Below are positions 23,378 through 31,653 of a stretch of DNA of 35,576 nucleotides, in pieces; position 1 is the stretch's first letter; the number at the start of each line of letters is the position of its first letter. Both the position numbers and the translations under genes were made by a program. The DNA comes from Bryobacterales bacterium (GTDB lineage: Bacteria > Acidobacteriota > Terriglobia > Bryobacterales > Bryobacteraceae): contig PMTR01000090.1 of NCBI GenBank assembly GCA_003167255.1, positions 1,381 through 36,956 on the forward strand, read 5' to 3'. The notes beneath the pieces were generated by a model, which did no database searches, was not told the DNA's origin, and worked only from the letters and a program-made list of their open reading frames with translations.

Positions 23378-25060
23378 CTAGTACCGCCAGCTCCGCGTAT
23401 CCGCGCCCGGCGGCGCGGTCGAGATCATGTGGTCCATCATCAGGGGCATCAGGCGCTGGTTGATGGTGGGACCGGAGACGCTCATGGGTACGTGCGGATT
23501 GCCGGTGTAGCAGTGCGGCATACCCGGCCCGTAATCGAAATCGCCCGCGTAATACGGCCCTTTCGCCAGATCCTTGGTGGATTCCAGAAATTTCTCGGTG
23601 AGACGGACGGCGTGATCCAGGTAATAGCTGTCGGCGTCGCCCACCGCGAAGTGAAGTTTGCCGGCCAGCTTGGGCCCAAGCGTCTTCCAATCGCGCTGCA
23701 TGATGTGGTTGAGGTCGTAGTGCTCTTTCCAATATTCGGCCACCTGATGGTCGATCACGCCGGTGTGCGGGTCCAGGATCAGCTTGGGATAGCCATCCTC
23801 GCCGGCCGGGCTGTAGACCGCCTGCCAGATGTCGAACTGCTCGCCGGAGCGGCCTTTGGTGCCGAGCACCAACTCAAAGCGGATGGCGTCTTCCATGACC
23901 GAGAGCACCTTGCCGTCGGCGGTGCGCTCCATGGGAATGGGCACCTCCTTCCAGGGGCCACCGGCATAAAAAGCGTTCTTGTCCTGGTAGAGGTTGACCA
24001 GCGAATAGGCGCTGAAGTCGATGGGATCGGGGCAGGCCGCCCAGGCGCCGTTAAAGAAATCGGGGTAAAAAACCTGCAAGCCAAGCACGCGCCATCCGCC
24101 GGTCGAGCCGCCGTAAAGTGAGCGCGCCCACGCTTCCCCGATCCCGCGGAATTGCTTCTCGATATACGGATACAGCTCCTGGGTGAGCGCATCGCCGTAC
24201 GGGCCCACGTTGGCCGAGTTCACGGCGTAGGAATCGTCATAGTAGGGATTGGCGTCCTGCGTATCGACGATCAGCATGCGCGGCAGGCGGCCGCTGGTCC
24301 AATCCTGATAGAAGCGATAGCCGTTCTGGTTGCCGCCGCGCCCGCCTCCGCCTCCTCCGCCCGCTGGCGGCTCCGTGGTGAAACCCACACCGGCGTTGAA
24401 CGATGGCGAAAAGTGGCCCTGGTAATACAACACCGGATAGTGCGTGTTGGGATGCTCGTCGAAGCCCTCCGGCAGCAGAACAATGGCGCCCAGATACATG
24501 GGCCGGCCCCAGAATTCGCTCAGCAGTTTGCTTTGAATGCGCACATGCTTGATGTACTTGGTGTCCGCCTGGGGCTCGATGGGCGGAACAGTCTTGGTGA
24601 GCTCGATCTTGACGACGTCTGTGGAGGCCGGATCGATTTTCACTTTCACCGGCTGGCTGTAAAGGTTGCCGGGCTTGCGTGCCCAGTGCTGGCCTTCGCC
24701 CTGGTCCATGGGCAGCTTGACGGTGTGGCCGTCGGCGCGATGGAAGGTTTCGTAGACATTGAGCACGGCCTGCACGTAATACTCGCCGGCGGGCACCTGG
24801 TCGAGCGACAGGCGGGGATAGCCCAGCGTGGATCCGTCGATGGAGACGCTGCGCGCGCCTTCGGCGTCGGCGCCGAACATCTGCTGGGTGTTGAGACCTT
24901 CGCTGATGGAGAAGCGCGGCTCGGGCGTGCCGGTTGTGGCGATGACCAGGACGACGCGCCCGTCCATCGGGTTGGCCCAGGAGACCTCGAAACGCAGGGG
25001 CGATTTCGCCTGCGCCACAAACGGGGCGGCGAGCAACAGAAGGCTGGCAAGAAGTCGCAT
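23378..25060 (-). CDS. Secreted esterase-fold alpha/beta hydrolase
   Basis: The product has 560 residues, with a signal peptide at the start (MRLLASLLLLAAPFVAQA). Residues ~20-160 look like an Ig/beta-type N-terminal domain. Residues ~170-540 resemble the 'putative esterase' (esterase D/enterochelin esterase-like) fold, with nucleophile elbow GGSTGGW (317-323, Ser319). A late His (HTGVIDHQVAEYWKEHYDLNH region, or the C-terminal GMPHCY) completes the triad, not assigned with certainty. A glycine run (PPAGGGGGGGRGGNQNG, 231-247) lies before the core and is unusual. The substrate is unknown; location is periplasmic or extracellular. Start at ATG 25060 has a GAGA-rich site upstream. The gene is divergent from rpiB and shares its 115-bp gap with a repeat. 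Confidence 0.85.
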   Translation of the reverse strand: MRLLASLLLLAAPFVAQAKSPLRFEVSWANPMDGRVVLVIATTGTPEPRFSISEGLNTQQMFGADAEGARSVSIDGSTLGYPRLSLDQVPAGEYYVQAVLNVYETFHRADGHTVKLPMDQGEGQHWARKPGNLYSQPVKVKIDPASTDVVKIELTKTVPPIEPQADTKYIKHVRIQSKLLSEFWGRPMYLGAIVLLPEGFDEHPNTHYPVLYYQGHFSPSFNAGVGFTTEPPAGGGGGGGRGGNQNGYRFYQDWTSGRLPRMLIVDTQDANPYYDDSYAVNSANVGPYGDALTQELYPYIEKQFRGIGEAWARSLYGGSTGGWRVLGLQVFYPDFFNGAWAACPDPIDFSAYSLVNLYQDKNAFYAGGPWKEVPIPMERTADGKVLSVMEDAIRFELVLGTKGRSGEQFDIWQAVYSPAGEDGYPKLILDPHTGVIDHQVAEYWKEHYDLNHIMQRDWKTLGPKLAGKLHFAVGDADSYYLDHAVRLTEKFLESTKDLAKGPYYAGDFDYGPGMPHCYTGNPHVPMSVSGPTINQRLMPLMMDHMISTAPPGADTRSWRY

Positions 25061-25102
25061 CTCTTGAGAGCTACCACTTCCGGCGGCGATCCCGCAAGCA
25101 CC

Positions 25103-25126
25103 GAGCCGCGACCGTAAGGGAGCGGT
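25103..25126. repeat. Dispersed CCGTAAGGGAGCG-type repeat, copy 2
   Basis: GAGCCGCGACCGTAAGGGAG then CGGT can form a CCGC...GCGG hairpin. It sits 43 bp upstream of the esterase start (minus) and 50 bp upstream of rpiB (plus). Confidence 0.6.
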
Positions 25127-25175
25127 GGCCAGTTGGAGTGAACTGCGCCGGCAGTCGCAGCGGTATGATGGACTC

Positions 25176-25622
25176 GTGAACCTGGCAGTCGCAACCGATC
25201 ACGGCGGTTTCCCGCTCAAGGAACGCATCATCCAGGAACTGAAACGGCTCGGCCACCACGTCACGGATCTGGGGACGAATTCGGCCGAGCCGGTCGATTA
25301 CCCTGATTACGCGGAGGCCGTGGCTCGCGAAATCCTGGAAGGCCGTGCCGAGCGCGCCGTGCTGATCTGCGGCAGCGGCGCGGGCGCCTGCGTGGCGGCC
25401 AATAAGTTCAAGGGCATCCGTGCCGCTACCTGCCACGATAGCTTTTCCGCGCACCAATGCGTGGAGGATGACGACGTCAATGTCCTGTGCCTGGGCGCGC
25501 GGGTGGTGGGGCCGGGATTGGCGGTCGAACTGGTCCGCGACTACGTGAACGCGGTGTTCTCAGGCGCCGAACGGCATCGCCGGCGGCTGGGAAAGATCGC
25601 GGCCTTCGAAACCAACTGGTAG
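25176..25622 (+). CDS. rpiB: Ribose-5-phosphate isomerase B (RpiB/LacAB family)
   Basis: The product has 148 residues when read from GTG 25176, which gives MNLAVATDHGGFPLKE, the family's usual beginning; the frame extends to 25125 but those residues have no match. ATDHGG (6-11), the active-site Cys65 in ICGSGAGACVAANK, and CHDSFSA with His87 or His93 in the phosphate and ring-opening positions are all conserved. LGARVVG is near the C-terminus. It interconverts ribose-5- and ribulose-5-phosphate in the non-oxidative pentose-phosphate pathway. Length is typical. No strong Shine-Dalgarno site is visible. Its TAG stop is the start of a repeat shared with the permease gene end. Confidence 0.9.
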   Translation: MNLAVATDHGGFPLKERIIQELKRLGHHVTDLGTNSAEPVDYPDYAEAVAREILEGRAERAVLICGSGAGACVAANKFKGIRAATCHDSFSAHQCVEDDDVNVLCLGARVVGPGLAVELVRDYVNAVFSGAERHRRRLGKIAAFETNW

Positions 25623-25717
25623 CGCCGGCGGTCTTGCCGCCGGTGTCTTATGCGCGCTGAACTACCGCCGCTCTTCGGGAAGAGAGAGAACCGGCGGCAT
25701 AGACCGGCGGCGCTGCT
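25620..25717. repeat. 98-bp paired hairpin element between convergent rpiB and ggt
   Basis: The left hairpin starts TAGCGCCGGCGGTCTTGCCG (25620 on), and includes the rpiB stop codon. The right copy (about 25689-25717), in reverse complement, reads GCAGCGCCGCCGGTCTATGC then CGCCGG. The two are inverted, with 24 or so shared positions. The ggt stop lies 4 bp beyond the right end. Confidence 0.75.
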
Positions 25718-25720
25718 CCC

Positions 25721-27406
25721 CTATTTCTTCGGTGCCCCAAAATACGGCTCTGGCTCGGGAACCGCCGCGCCGTCCTTACGCGGGTCCGACGCTCCCCAAT
25801 TCACTCCCGTGGATGAATCGTGGACCACCGCCTGGCCGCCGCCCATAAAGCTCGAGAAATCTCCCACCAACTCCAACTGGTGGCCGCGCGCCATCAGGGC
25901 CTCGCGAACCTCCAGCGGAAAGCGGCTCTCCACGGAAACGTCGCAGCCGCCGAAAGTTTTCTTGGTGAAGCGCGGCGCCTCCAGCGCCATCTGAATGTTC
26001 ATGCCGTGATCCACCACGTTGGAGACGAACTGCGCGTGCGCTTGCGCCTGGTTTAGCCCACCCATGATGCCGAAACCCATGTGCAGGCTGCCCTTTTCCA
26101 TGAAGGCCGGGATGATGGTGTGGAAAGGCCGCTTGCGCGGCGCGAGCGCATTGGGGTGCCCGGCGTCCATCTCGAACAGGCCGCCGCGATTCTGCATCGC
26201 GAATCCGTACTCATCCACTACAACGCCCGAGCCGAAGTGCTGGTAGAGGCTCTGAATCAGGGAGACGATGTTGCCCTCGCGGTCTACCACGGAAAGGTAG
26301 ATGGTGTCGCCCTGCACCACGGGCGGCTGTCCGGGCGTGACGTCGCAGCGCGCGCGAACCGGGTCTATTAGCTTGGCGCGCTCGCGCGCGTAGTCCATCG
26401 AAATCATTCCTTCCACCGGCACTTTGCCGAACTTGGGATCGGCGACATAGCGCTGCAAATCGGAGTAGGCCAGCTTCTGTGCTTCGATTTGCAGGTGCAA
26501 CTCCTCAAAACCGCGCGGCGGATAGTCGGCCAGCGGAAAGAGAGAGAACAGGTTCAGCATCTGGATGGCGGCGATTCCCTGCCCGTTGGGCGGCAGCTCG
26601 TAAACCTTCCAGCCATGGTAGTCGGTGGAAATGGGCTCGACCCATTCCGCCTGAAACTCGGCGAGGTCGGCGGCGGTCATCTTGCCGCCCAAGCGCTCGC
26701 TGGTCTTCAGGATGGCTTTGGCGATGGCGCCTTTGTAAAAAGCCGGCGCGCCCTGCGAAGCCACCAGCTTGAGCGCGGCGGCCATTTCGGGATCGCGGAA
26801 GACGTCTCCCACCTTGGGAGCGCGGCCCTCGTGCAGGAAGATGCGCTTGCCGTTCTGGTCTTTGCCAAGCTTCTCCTCTTCCGTTTTCCAGGCGGCGCCG
26901 ATCATCTCAGTGACCGGGTATCCATGATCGGCGAAATAGATGGCCGGCTGGAAGAGGTCGCTCCACGGCAGCTTGCCGAAGCGCTTGTGCAGCTTGTCCC
27001 AGCCGTCGACGCAGCCCGGCACGGTGACCGAGTGGACGCCTTCCTGCGGCATCTTGGTTTCGCCTTGCGACTTCAGGAAGTCGATGGTGAGCCCGGTGGG
27101 CGCCCAACCGCTGGCGTTGATGGCGGAGAGCTTCCCGGTTTTGGCGTCCCAATAAATGGCGAAGAGATCGCCGCCCATGCCGTTGCTTTCAGGCTCCACG
27201 ACGCCCAGCGCGGCGTTCGCGGCAATGGCGGCATCAATTGCGGAGCCGCCGCGCGCGAGGATCTGCGCCCCCGCCTGCGACGCCAGCGTCTGGCTGGTCG
27301 CAACGATGCCGCGCCCGGAGATGACCATCGAGCGCGCCTGCGAGCGATCCTGTGCATGTCCAGGTGTGTACAGCATAAGCAGTGAGAGCGAAGCGAGAAA
27401 CCGCAT
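25721..27406 (-). CDS. ggt: Gamma-glutamyltransferase (GGT family), secreted
   Basis: The product has 561 residues from ATG 27406, where a signal peptide begins (MRFLASLSLLMLYTPGHAQ); the upstream extension lacks a match. Residues 25-365 form the large subunit, with the family opening GRGIVATSQTLASQAGAQIL. The cleavage site and nucleophile is Thr368 in GDTIYLSVVD, aligned with E. coli GGT Thr391 (TTHYSVVD). FGSGVVVDEYGF and GGLNQAQAH near 400 and 480 fit the small subunit. The family hydrolyses or transfers gamma-glutamyl groups of glutathione and related compounds after autocleavage, in the periplasm. Some members lack transferase activity. It is convergent with rpiB and divergent from the coiled-coil gene. 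Confidence 0.93.
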   Translation of the reverse strand: MRFLASLSLLMLYTPGHAQDRSQARSMVISGRGIVATSQTLASQAGAQILARGGSAIDAAIAANAALGVVEPESNGMGGDLFAIYWDAKTGKLSAINASGWAPTGLTIDFLKSQGETKMPQEGVHSVTVPGCVDGWDKLHKRFGKLPWSDLFQPAIYFADHGYPVTEMIGAAWKTEEEKLGKDQNGKRIFLHEGRAPKVGDVFRDPEMAAALKLVASQGAPAFYKGAIAKAILKTSERLGGKMTAADLAEFQAEWVEPISTDYHGWKVYELPPNGQGIAAIQMLNLFSLFPLADYPPRGFEELHLQIEAQKLAYSDLQRYVADPKFGKVPVEGMISMDYARERAKLIDPVRARCDVTPGQPPVVQGDTIYLSVVDREGNIVSLIQSLYQHFGSGVVVDEYGFAMQNRGGLFEMDAGHPNALAPRKRPFHTIIPAFMEKGSLHMGFGIMGGLNQAQAHAQFVSNVVDHGMNIQMALEAPRFTKKTFGGCDVSVESRFPLEVREALMARGHQLELVGDFSSFMGGGQAVVHDSSTGVNWGASDPRKDGAAVPEPEPYFGAPKK

Positions 27407-27415
27407 GAAGTGGGA

Positions 27416-27553
27416 ATGATAGCAGTGTTGGGAGCGGCGGTGGGCACGCCACTGGCGCAAACTACCGTGGAGAAATTACTCTCCCATGAGGCGGCCACCG
27501 CGTGGATCGATGCAAACACAGCTCCGGCGGGTTTGGCACGCGAGATGCACTAG
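27416..27553 (+). CDS. Possible 45-aa small ORF before the coiled-coil gene
   Basis: ATG 27416 opens a frame with MIAVLGAAVGTPLAQTTVEK, then LLSHEAATAW...LAREMH, ending TAG at 27551. The beginning looks like a short signal peptide with an Ala-x-Gln cleavage-like site, and the rest is amphipathic. GTGGGA directly precedes the ATG, too close for a good ribosome site. It ends 25 bp before the coiled-coil gene. It may be a real small secreted peptide, a remnant, or chance in a GC-rich gap; no family is recognised. Confidence 0.3.
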   Translation: MIAVLGAAVGTPLAQTTVEKLLSHEAATAWIDANTAPAGLAREMH

Positions 27554-27578
27554 TAGCACGCGGAGGCTGGTTTTTATC

Positions 27579-28505
27579 ATGAATACGCAACTGAACGACA
27601 AGAACGATAACAACGAAGGCAGGTCCCCGGGAGCGGCAGAGCAAGCGCACCGCGCGCCCGTGCATGTTCTCTGGTACGTGGCAATCGGAGTGGCTCTGGT
27701 TGCGATCATGGGCCTCTTCATCGGCGCGCATCAGCTCGCGACCCAGGTGTCGCGTCTCAACGACAGCACCCAGGCGCAGATTGCCAAGCTGAGCGACCAG
27801 GTGACTCAGAGCAGCACCGAGAACGCCAAGCGCGCTGAATTGGTGGCGCAGGAAGCGCACGATACCGCCGCTTCCGTGGAGTTGCAGGCGCGATCCGAAA
27901 TGCGCAAGAGCGCCGCGACCCTGTCCGCGAAGCTTGCGGAACAAGGGCAGACCGAGCGGCAGACACAGCAGCAGGTGGCCGGCGAGTTGGAGAACCTGAA
28001 GGCTGCCGACACCGACGCCAGTTCGAAGCTCAACGCGATCAGCGGCGATGTGACCAGTGTCAAGGGCGATGTGACCAGCGTAAAAGGCGACGTCGCATCG
28101 ACGCAGGCTGCGGTGGAGAAGACCGGTTCCGAGCTGAAGCGGATGACTGGCGATATGGGAGTGATGAGCGGACTGATCGCCACCAATGCCGGGCAACTCT
28201 CCGCGCTGAAGGACCTCGGCGAACGCAACTACCAGGAATTCGATATCAAGAGGACCGGCGGCTTGCAGAAGATCGGCACCATCCAGTTGGCGCTCTCGAA
28301 AGCCGACCCCAAGCGAAACCGCTTCACGCTGGATGTACTCGCTGACGACAAGAGGGTGCAGAAGAGAGATCGCACCATCAACGAGCCGGTGCAGTTTTAC
28401 CTGGCCGGCAACCGGCAGCCGGTTGAGATCGTGGTGAACGAAGTGAAGAAAGACGAAGTCATGGGATATGTGGCCATGCCGAAGGTGAAGATCGGCAGAC
28501 CGTAA
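27579..28505 (+). CDS. Membrane-anchored coiled-coil protein, unknown function
   Basis: The product has 308 residues from ATG 27579; GGAGG lies about 12 bp upstream, and upstream codons look non-coding. A hydrophilic N-terminus (1-28) precedes one membrane helix (about 29-50, HVLWYVAIGVALVAIMGLFIG). Residues 50-215 are rich in Ala, Gln, Glu, Lys and Ser and form a long coiled coil. Within it, a seven-residue unit GDVTSVK occurs twice in tandem and is followed by GDVASTQ (about residues 149-169). Residues ~235-308 (QEFDIKRTGGLQKIGTIQLA...) form a beta-rich tail, no family recognised. With the N-terminus inside, most of the protein would be periplasmic. Its end is marked by a strong terminator. 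It resembles envelope spacer proteins only in shape. Confidence 0.75.
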   Translation: MNTQLNDKNDNNEGRSPGAAEQAHRAPVHVLWYVAIGVALVAIMGLFIGAHQLATQVSRLNDSTQAQIAKLSDQVTQSSTENAKRAELVAQEAHDTAASVELQARSEMRKSAATLSAKLAEQGQTERQTQQQVAGELENLKAADTDASSKLNAISGDVTSVKGDVTSVKGDVASTQAAVEKTGSELKRMTGDMGVMSGLIATNAGQLSALKDLGERNYQEFDIKRTGGLQKIGTIQLALSKADPKRNRFTLDVLADDKRVQKRDRTINEPVQFYLAGNRQPVEIVVNEVKKDEVMGYVAMPKVKIGRP

Positions 28506-28524
28506 GCGCAACAGCAACAGCAGG

Positions 28525-28563
28525 GCAAACGGCGGGGCTTGACAAAGCAGCCCCGCCGTTTGC
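28525..28563. terminator. Strong hairpin, probably two-way terminator
   Basis: GCAAACGGCGGGGCT (28525-28539) and AGCCCCGCCGTTTGC (28549-28563) form a perfect 15-bp stem with a 9-base loop. It lies between the convergent coiled-coil and FucI-like genes. The A and T tracts are within the stem (AAAC/GTTT), so termination could work in both directions, though there is no long U-run. Confidence 0.75.
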
Positions 28564-28575
28564 ATTGGCAGGCGG

Positions 28576-30189
28576 TTATTCCAGGCCGTGGTGGGTGCCG
28601 CAAATGTTGACGGCGATTCCCATTTCGCGAAACATGGCGGCCTTGACGGCCAGCGCGCGATTGGCGCCACCGGCATCGGGACCGTAGGCCACCTGGATGT
28701 GATTCGCCTGGTGCTTGGCCATGAACTGGTCGCGCGAAACACCGTAAGTGACGGCGTGCATGACGGGCCACTGTGGCGTGGTAACCTGCCAGCGGCGTTC
28801 GGTTTCCGCTGGCGGCAGACCGATCGCTTTGGCACGGCCGAGATCGGCGTGCAGCTTGCCGCTTTCCACGTAGATGCGGCTCCAGACGATCTCGCCGGGC
28901 TTGCTGACGCCCTTGATGGTGCCGCCGCCCAACCGGAAATACATGGGCGGCTGGCGCTCGCTGACGGCGCCGGCGTAGCCGCCCACCAGGTGCTGGGGCG
29001 GGACGGAGCCGGAGATCTCGAAGACCCACACGAAATCGCCGTTATACGCTTCGCCGTATCGAACGTCGTGGAGGGTGGTTTCGGGATCGTAGCCCAAGCG
29101 GGTCCAGACGCGGTTGGTGACCAGCGCGTCGAGGCCGGCGCACTCATCCACCTCATTGAAGTGTGGCAACGGGCGGCCTTCATAGAGGACGCGGCCGTTC
29201 GAGTGGCCGTCCGGTGCGGCAGTGACAGGGGGCCGATCGGCATTGTTGAGCAGGCCTTCAGCCAGGTCCGAGGCCGGCGCGAGATCCTTGAGACCCTGCT
29301 GGTACTGAATGCCGATGACGTCGCAACCGAAGTCGTCGGCAATCCGCAAGGCAGCGATGTACATCTTGCATTGGCCCAGGATCTGGTCTTCGGTGAGATC
29401 GGTTTCGGGGTTGGAGCCGGTGCGGAAAGTCATCCCTTTGCGGCGAAGCCACTCACGTACCGCGTGGGCCTCGGCATCGCCGACGCCGCACATGGCGGCA
29501 TAGAGGCTGGACTGGCTCAAGCGCTCCTTGAAGACGCCGAAGGGCATCATGCATTCATCGGGAATGATAGCGTTATACATGCCCATGCAGCCTTCGTCGA
29601 AAATACCCATGATGGCGCGGTTGCGGCGCAGGTGAGCGGCTAACTCGCGGCCCGCGATTTCGGCGTCGATGGGCAGGTGAAACTCGGCCAGCGGGCGCGC
29701 GTGACTGGTATCGTGTTGCACCATGTCTCCGGCCAACCACTGGCGCAGGCCGCGCAGGAACGTCTCGTCGGTGAAGTCTTCGCTCCATAGCGTGGAATAG
29801 GGGACGCCTGCCTTGGTGAGGCATCCGTTGAGATTGAGCATGCCCACCAGGCCCGGCCAGGTACCGCTCCAGTTAGCCACGGTAAGGATAGGGCCCTTGT
29901 GGCCGAACAGGCCGGGGAGAAGGTGATGGCTGTATTGCCAGACGGCCTCGCAAACCACTACCGGCGCATGGAGCGGGATATTGCGGAAGACCTGGTTTCC
30001 GTGCTTCTGGCTATCGATGAAACCGTGCTGCCGCTCGGGATCGTAGGGATGGGCGCGGTCAATCTGACGGCCTTCACGGCGGATGGCCTGCATGATCGCC
30101 TGCTCGGCCTGGTTCTGGGCCAGCCAGCACTGGCGATTAGCGGAAAGCCGCAAATCGCCGTTCGCAACGAGATAGATAACGTCGGACAC
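28576..30189 (-). CDS. L-fucose/arabinose isomerase-like sugar isomerase
   Basis: The product has 537 residues from GTG 30189, with GGGAGG nine bases ahead. The sequence shows the family's N-terminal Rossmann-type segment (VIYLVANGDLRLSANRQ), a central segment around VVVCEAVWQYSHHLL and ILTVANWSGTWPG, and a C-terminal AKHQANHIQVAYG and GTHHG. It fits the FucI/AraA-type isomerase superfamily only in outline, so a specific sugar cannot be named. These enzymes interconvert aldose and ketose with a metal ion (Mn). Length is about normal for a FucI-type protein. It lies downstream of the alginate-lyase-like gene, separated by 164 bp and a repeat, and belongs to the sugar-acid region. Role in a uronate/fucose pathway is inference. 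Confidence 0.75.
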   Translation of the reverse strand: MSDVIYLVANGDLRLSANRQCWLAQNQAEQAIMQAIRREGRQIDRAHPYDPERQHGFIDSQKHGNQVFRNIPLHAPVVVCEAVWQYSHHLLPGLFGHKGPILTVANWSGTWPGLVGMLNLNGCLTKAGVPYSTLWSEDFTDETFLRGLRQWLAGDMVQHDTSHARPLAEFHLPIDAEIAGRELAAHLRRNRAIMGIFDEGCMGMYNAIIPDECMMPFGVFKERLSQSSLYAAMCGVGDAEAHAVREWLRRKGMTFRTGSNPETDLTEDQILGQCKMYIAALRIADDFGCDVIGIQYQQGLKDLAPASDLAEGLLNNADRPPVTAAPDGHSNGRVLYEGRPLPHFNEVDECAGLDALVTNRVWTRLGYDPETTLHDVRYGEAYNGDFVWVFEISGSVPPQHLVGGYAGAVSERQPPMYFRLGGGTIKGVSKPGEIVWSRIYVESGKLHADLGRAKAIGLPPAETERRWQVTTPQWPVMHAVTYGVSRDQFMAKHQANHIQVAYGPDAGGANRALAVKAAMFREMGIAVNICGTHHGLE

Positions 30190-30268
30190 GATGAATTGCC
30201 TCCCAGTTACTCCACAGTTTTATAAAACCACATCGTATTCCCCAAAGATAAGGAAATCACCCTGTTTG

Positions 30269-30291
30269 GTGGGGCATGCTTTAGCTTGCCC
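30269..30291. repeat. Single degenerate hairpin repeat
   Basis: GTGGGGCATGCTTTAGCTTG then CCC has the GGGGCA-GC-TTTA-GC-TGCCC form of the paired elements above, with one mismatch in the stem and no inverted partner nearby. The 30190-30353 gap holds nothing else that I can name. Confidence 0.5.
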
Positions 30292-30353
30292 GTCCTCAGC
30301 GCGGTCTCGGCCAGCGCGGTGCTGGAACAATTCACGTCGTACGATCATCGGTT

Positions 30354-31502
30354 TCATACCCAAAGCAGGGGCTGTCGCACGGGAAAATTGCGCAGCACTT
30401 CTTCCACGGTGGGGTCGGGATCGAGCCGGCGCCAAAGCGCCAGGTACTCAGGCCGGCCGAGCGCTAACCCCGCGAATAGCAGGCAGGGCTGGCGTACGGG
30501 CCATTCTTTGTCATACATCACGTCGGGCGGAAGCGGCCACTTCTTCTTGTCCAGCATATACGGATACATATAAGACATGGCGCGGCCCATGCCGCGGCCA
30601 TCGGGCAACTGCCACCGCCATAGCGAGTCGTCAGCGGTTGTGAGAGTCTGCGCGATGAAGGACAGAGCGTCGAGGTTGAACAACGAATATCCGTACGGTT
30701 TGGTGCGGCGGAGTTCTTCGGGGAAGCTGCCGTCGGGCGCTTCCTGGTTGGGGATCAGCACGGTGCGGAAGCGGTCGCGGCACCATGCGGTGAGCGAGGC
30801 GTTGCCGGTGAGCTGAGCAAACGAGGAGACCTGCGCCACCCAGCAAGTGCCGTGGTTGTTCTTGGCGTCCCGCTCGGCGATGCCATACGGGTGCGTGTTC
30901 ATCCACTGCAGATAAGCGGCAAACCACTGCTTGACGCCGTCTCGGACGGCGGGAGCGAGAGGCAGACGCGAGGCAGCGCGCGCGACTTCCATCAGGTGCA
31001 AGGTATCGATGATGCCGATGCCCCGGCCCGTGACGAGGCCCTTGATGGCCTGCGCATATTGCAGGCTGGGGTTCATGCGCGTCGAGTCATCGATGAACCA
31101 GGCGCGCAAATGCGTGGCAGCGTGATCCGCGTACTTTTTCTGTTTGGTCAACTGCCAGGCCGCGGCCAGCGCGGGCACAACCAGGCTCAAACGCACCATG
31201 GCGCGGCGATGCCCGAGGAAATTGTCGGGGTTGCTCATGCCGTCGCGGTTGATGTAGGGGCCGTCGGGATTCTTTGGGTCGGGCCAGAAATAGTCGGCCT
31301 CGGAGAAGAAATCGTGAGGACCGCCGGCGCTGCGCGGCGAACTGGAGGCAGTCACAGTGACGGGTTGGTGGGCGAGGTAACGGTCCGCGGCACTGAGAAC
31401 GCGGGGGCGTTCGATCGAGGCAAGGTCAAACTTTTCGGCGCCGCGCGCGCAACGGGCGGCGGCGGCCAGCGCTGCGCTATTGAGAAAGTCTCTGCGTCGC
31501 AT
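30354..31502 (-). CDS. Alginate-lyase-family secreted protein
   Basis: The product has 382 residues. It starts MRRRDFLNSAALAAAARC, a twin-arginine-like or general signal with a short Ala-rich core, so export is likely. NNHGT (215-219), with AERDAKNNHGTCW around it, is the characteristic sequence of the polysaccharide-lyase 5-type alginate lyases, in which the Asn-His pair acts in beta-elimination of uronic-acid polymers. YADHAATHLRAWFID and MNPSLQYAQAIKG are further shared segments. It probably cleaves alginate or another uronate polymer, outside the cytoplasm. No Shine-Dalgarno site is obvious before ATG 31502. It sits between LacI and the isomerase gene. The reading fits a role supplying the gudP/gudD genes, but uronate to aldarate conversion is not encoded here. 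Confidence 0.8.
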   Translation of the reverse strand: MRRRDFLNSAALAAAARCARGAEKFDLASIERPRVLSAADRYLAHQPVTVTASSSPRSAGGPHDFFSEADYFWPDPKNPDGPYINRDGMSNPDNFLGHRRAMVRLSLVVPALAAAWQLTKQKKYADHAATHLRAWFIDDSTRMNPSLQYAQAIKGLVTGRGIGIIDTLHLMEVARAASRLPLAPAVRDGVKQWFAAYLQWMNTHPYGIAERDAKNNHGTCWVAQVSSFAQLTGNASLTAWCRDRFRTVLIPNQEAPDGSFPEELRRTKPYGYSLFNLDALSFIAQTLTTADDSLWRWQLPDGRGMGRAMSYMYPYMLDKKKWPLPPDVMYDKEWPVRQPCLLFAGLALGRPEYLALWRRLDPDPTVEEVLRNFPVRQPLLWV

Positions 31503-31603
31503 TAGGTTAGTGGATACGCCAGATCACGCATAGTGAATACAACCATGTGCCCGATTATAGCGCCACGCTCGCGCAAGGACTATAGCGCTAACGGAGGCGA
31601 TCA

Positions 31604-31632
31604 GAGCCGCAACCGTAACGTAAGGGAGCGGT
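31604..31632. repeat. Dispersed CCGTAAGGGAGCG-type repeat, copy 3 with 5-bp tandem duplication
   Basis: GAGCCGCAACCGTAACGTAA then GGGAGCGGT is the same repeat as 25103-25126, but with CGTAA doubled. It lies about 102 bp upstream of the alginate-lyase-like start on the minus strand. The rest of 31503-31653 shows nothing clear. Confidence 0.6.
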
Positions 31633-31653
31633 CTTCGCGGAACGGGAAGCGCG

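Noticed and set aside
27462-29342. A 626-codon minus-strand frame spanning the coiled-coil and FucI-like genes
   Set aside because: It crosses the strong hairpin at 28525-28563 and overlaps two better-supported genes; low-complexity residues and no domain.
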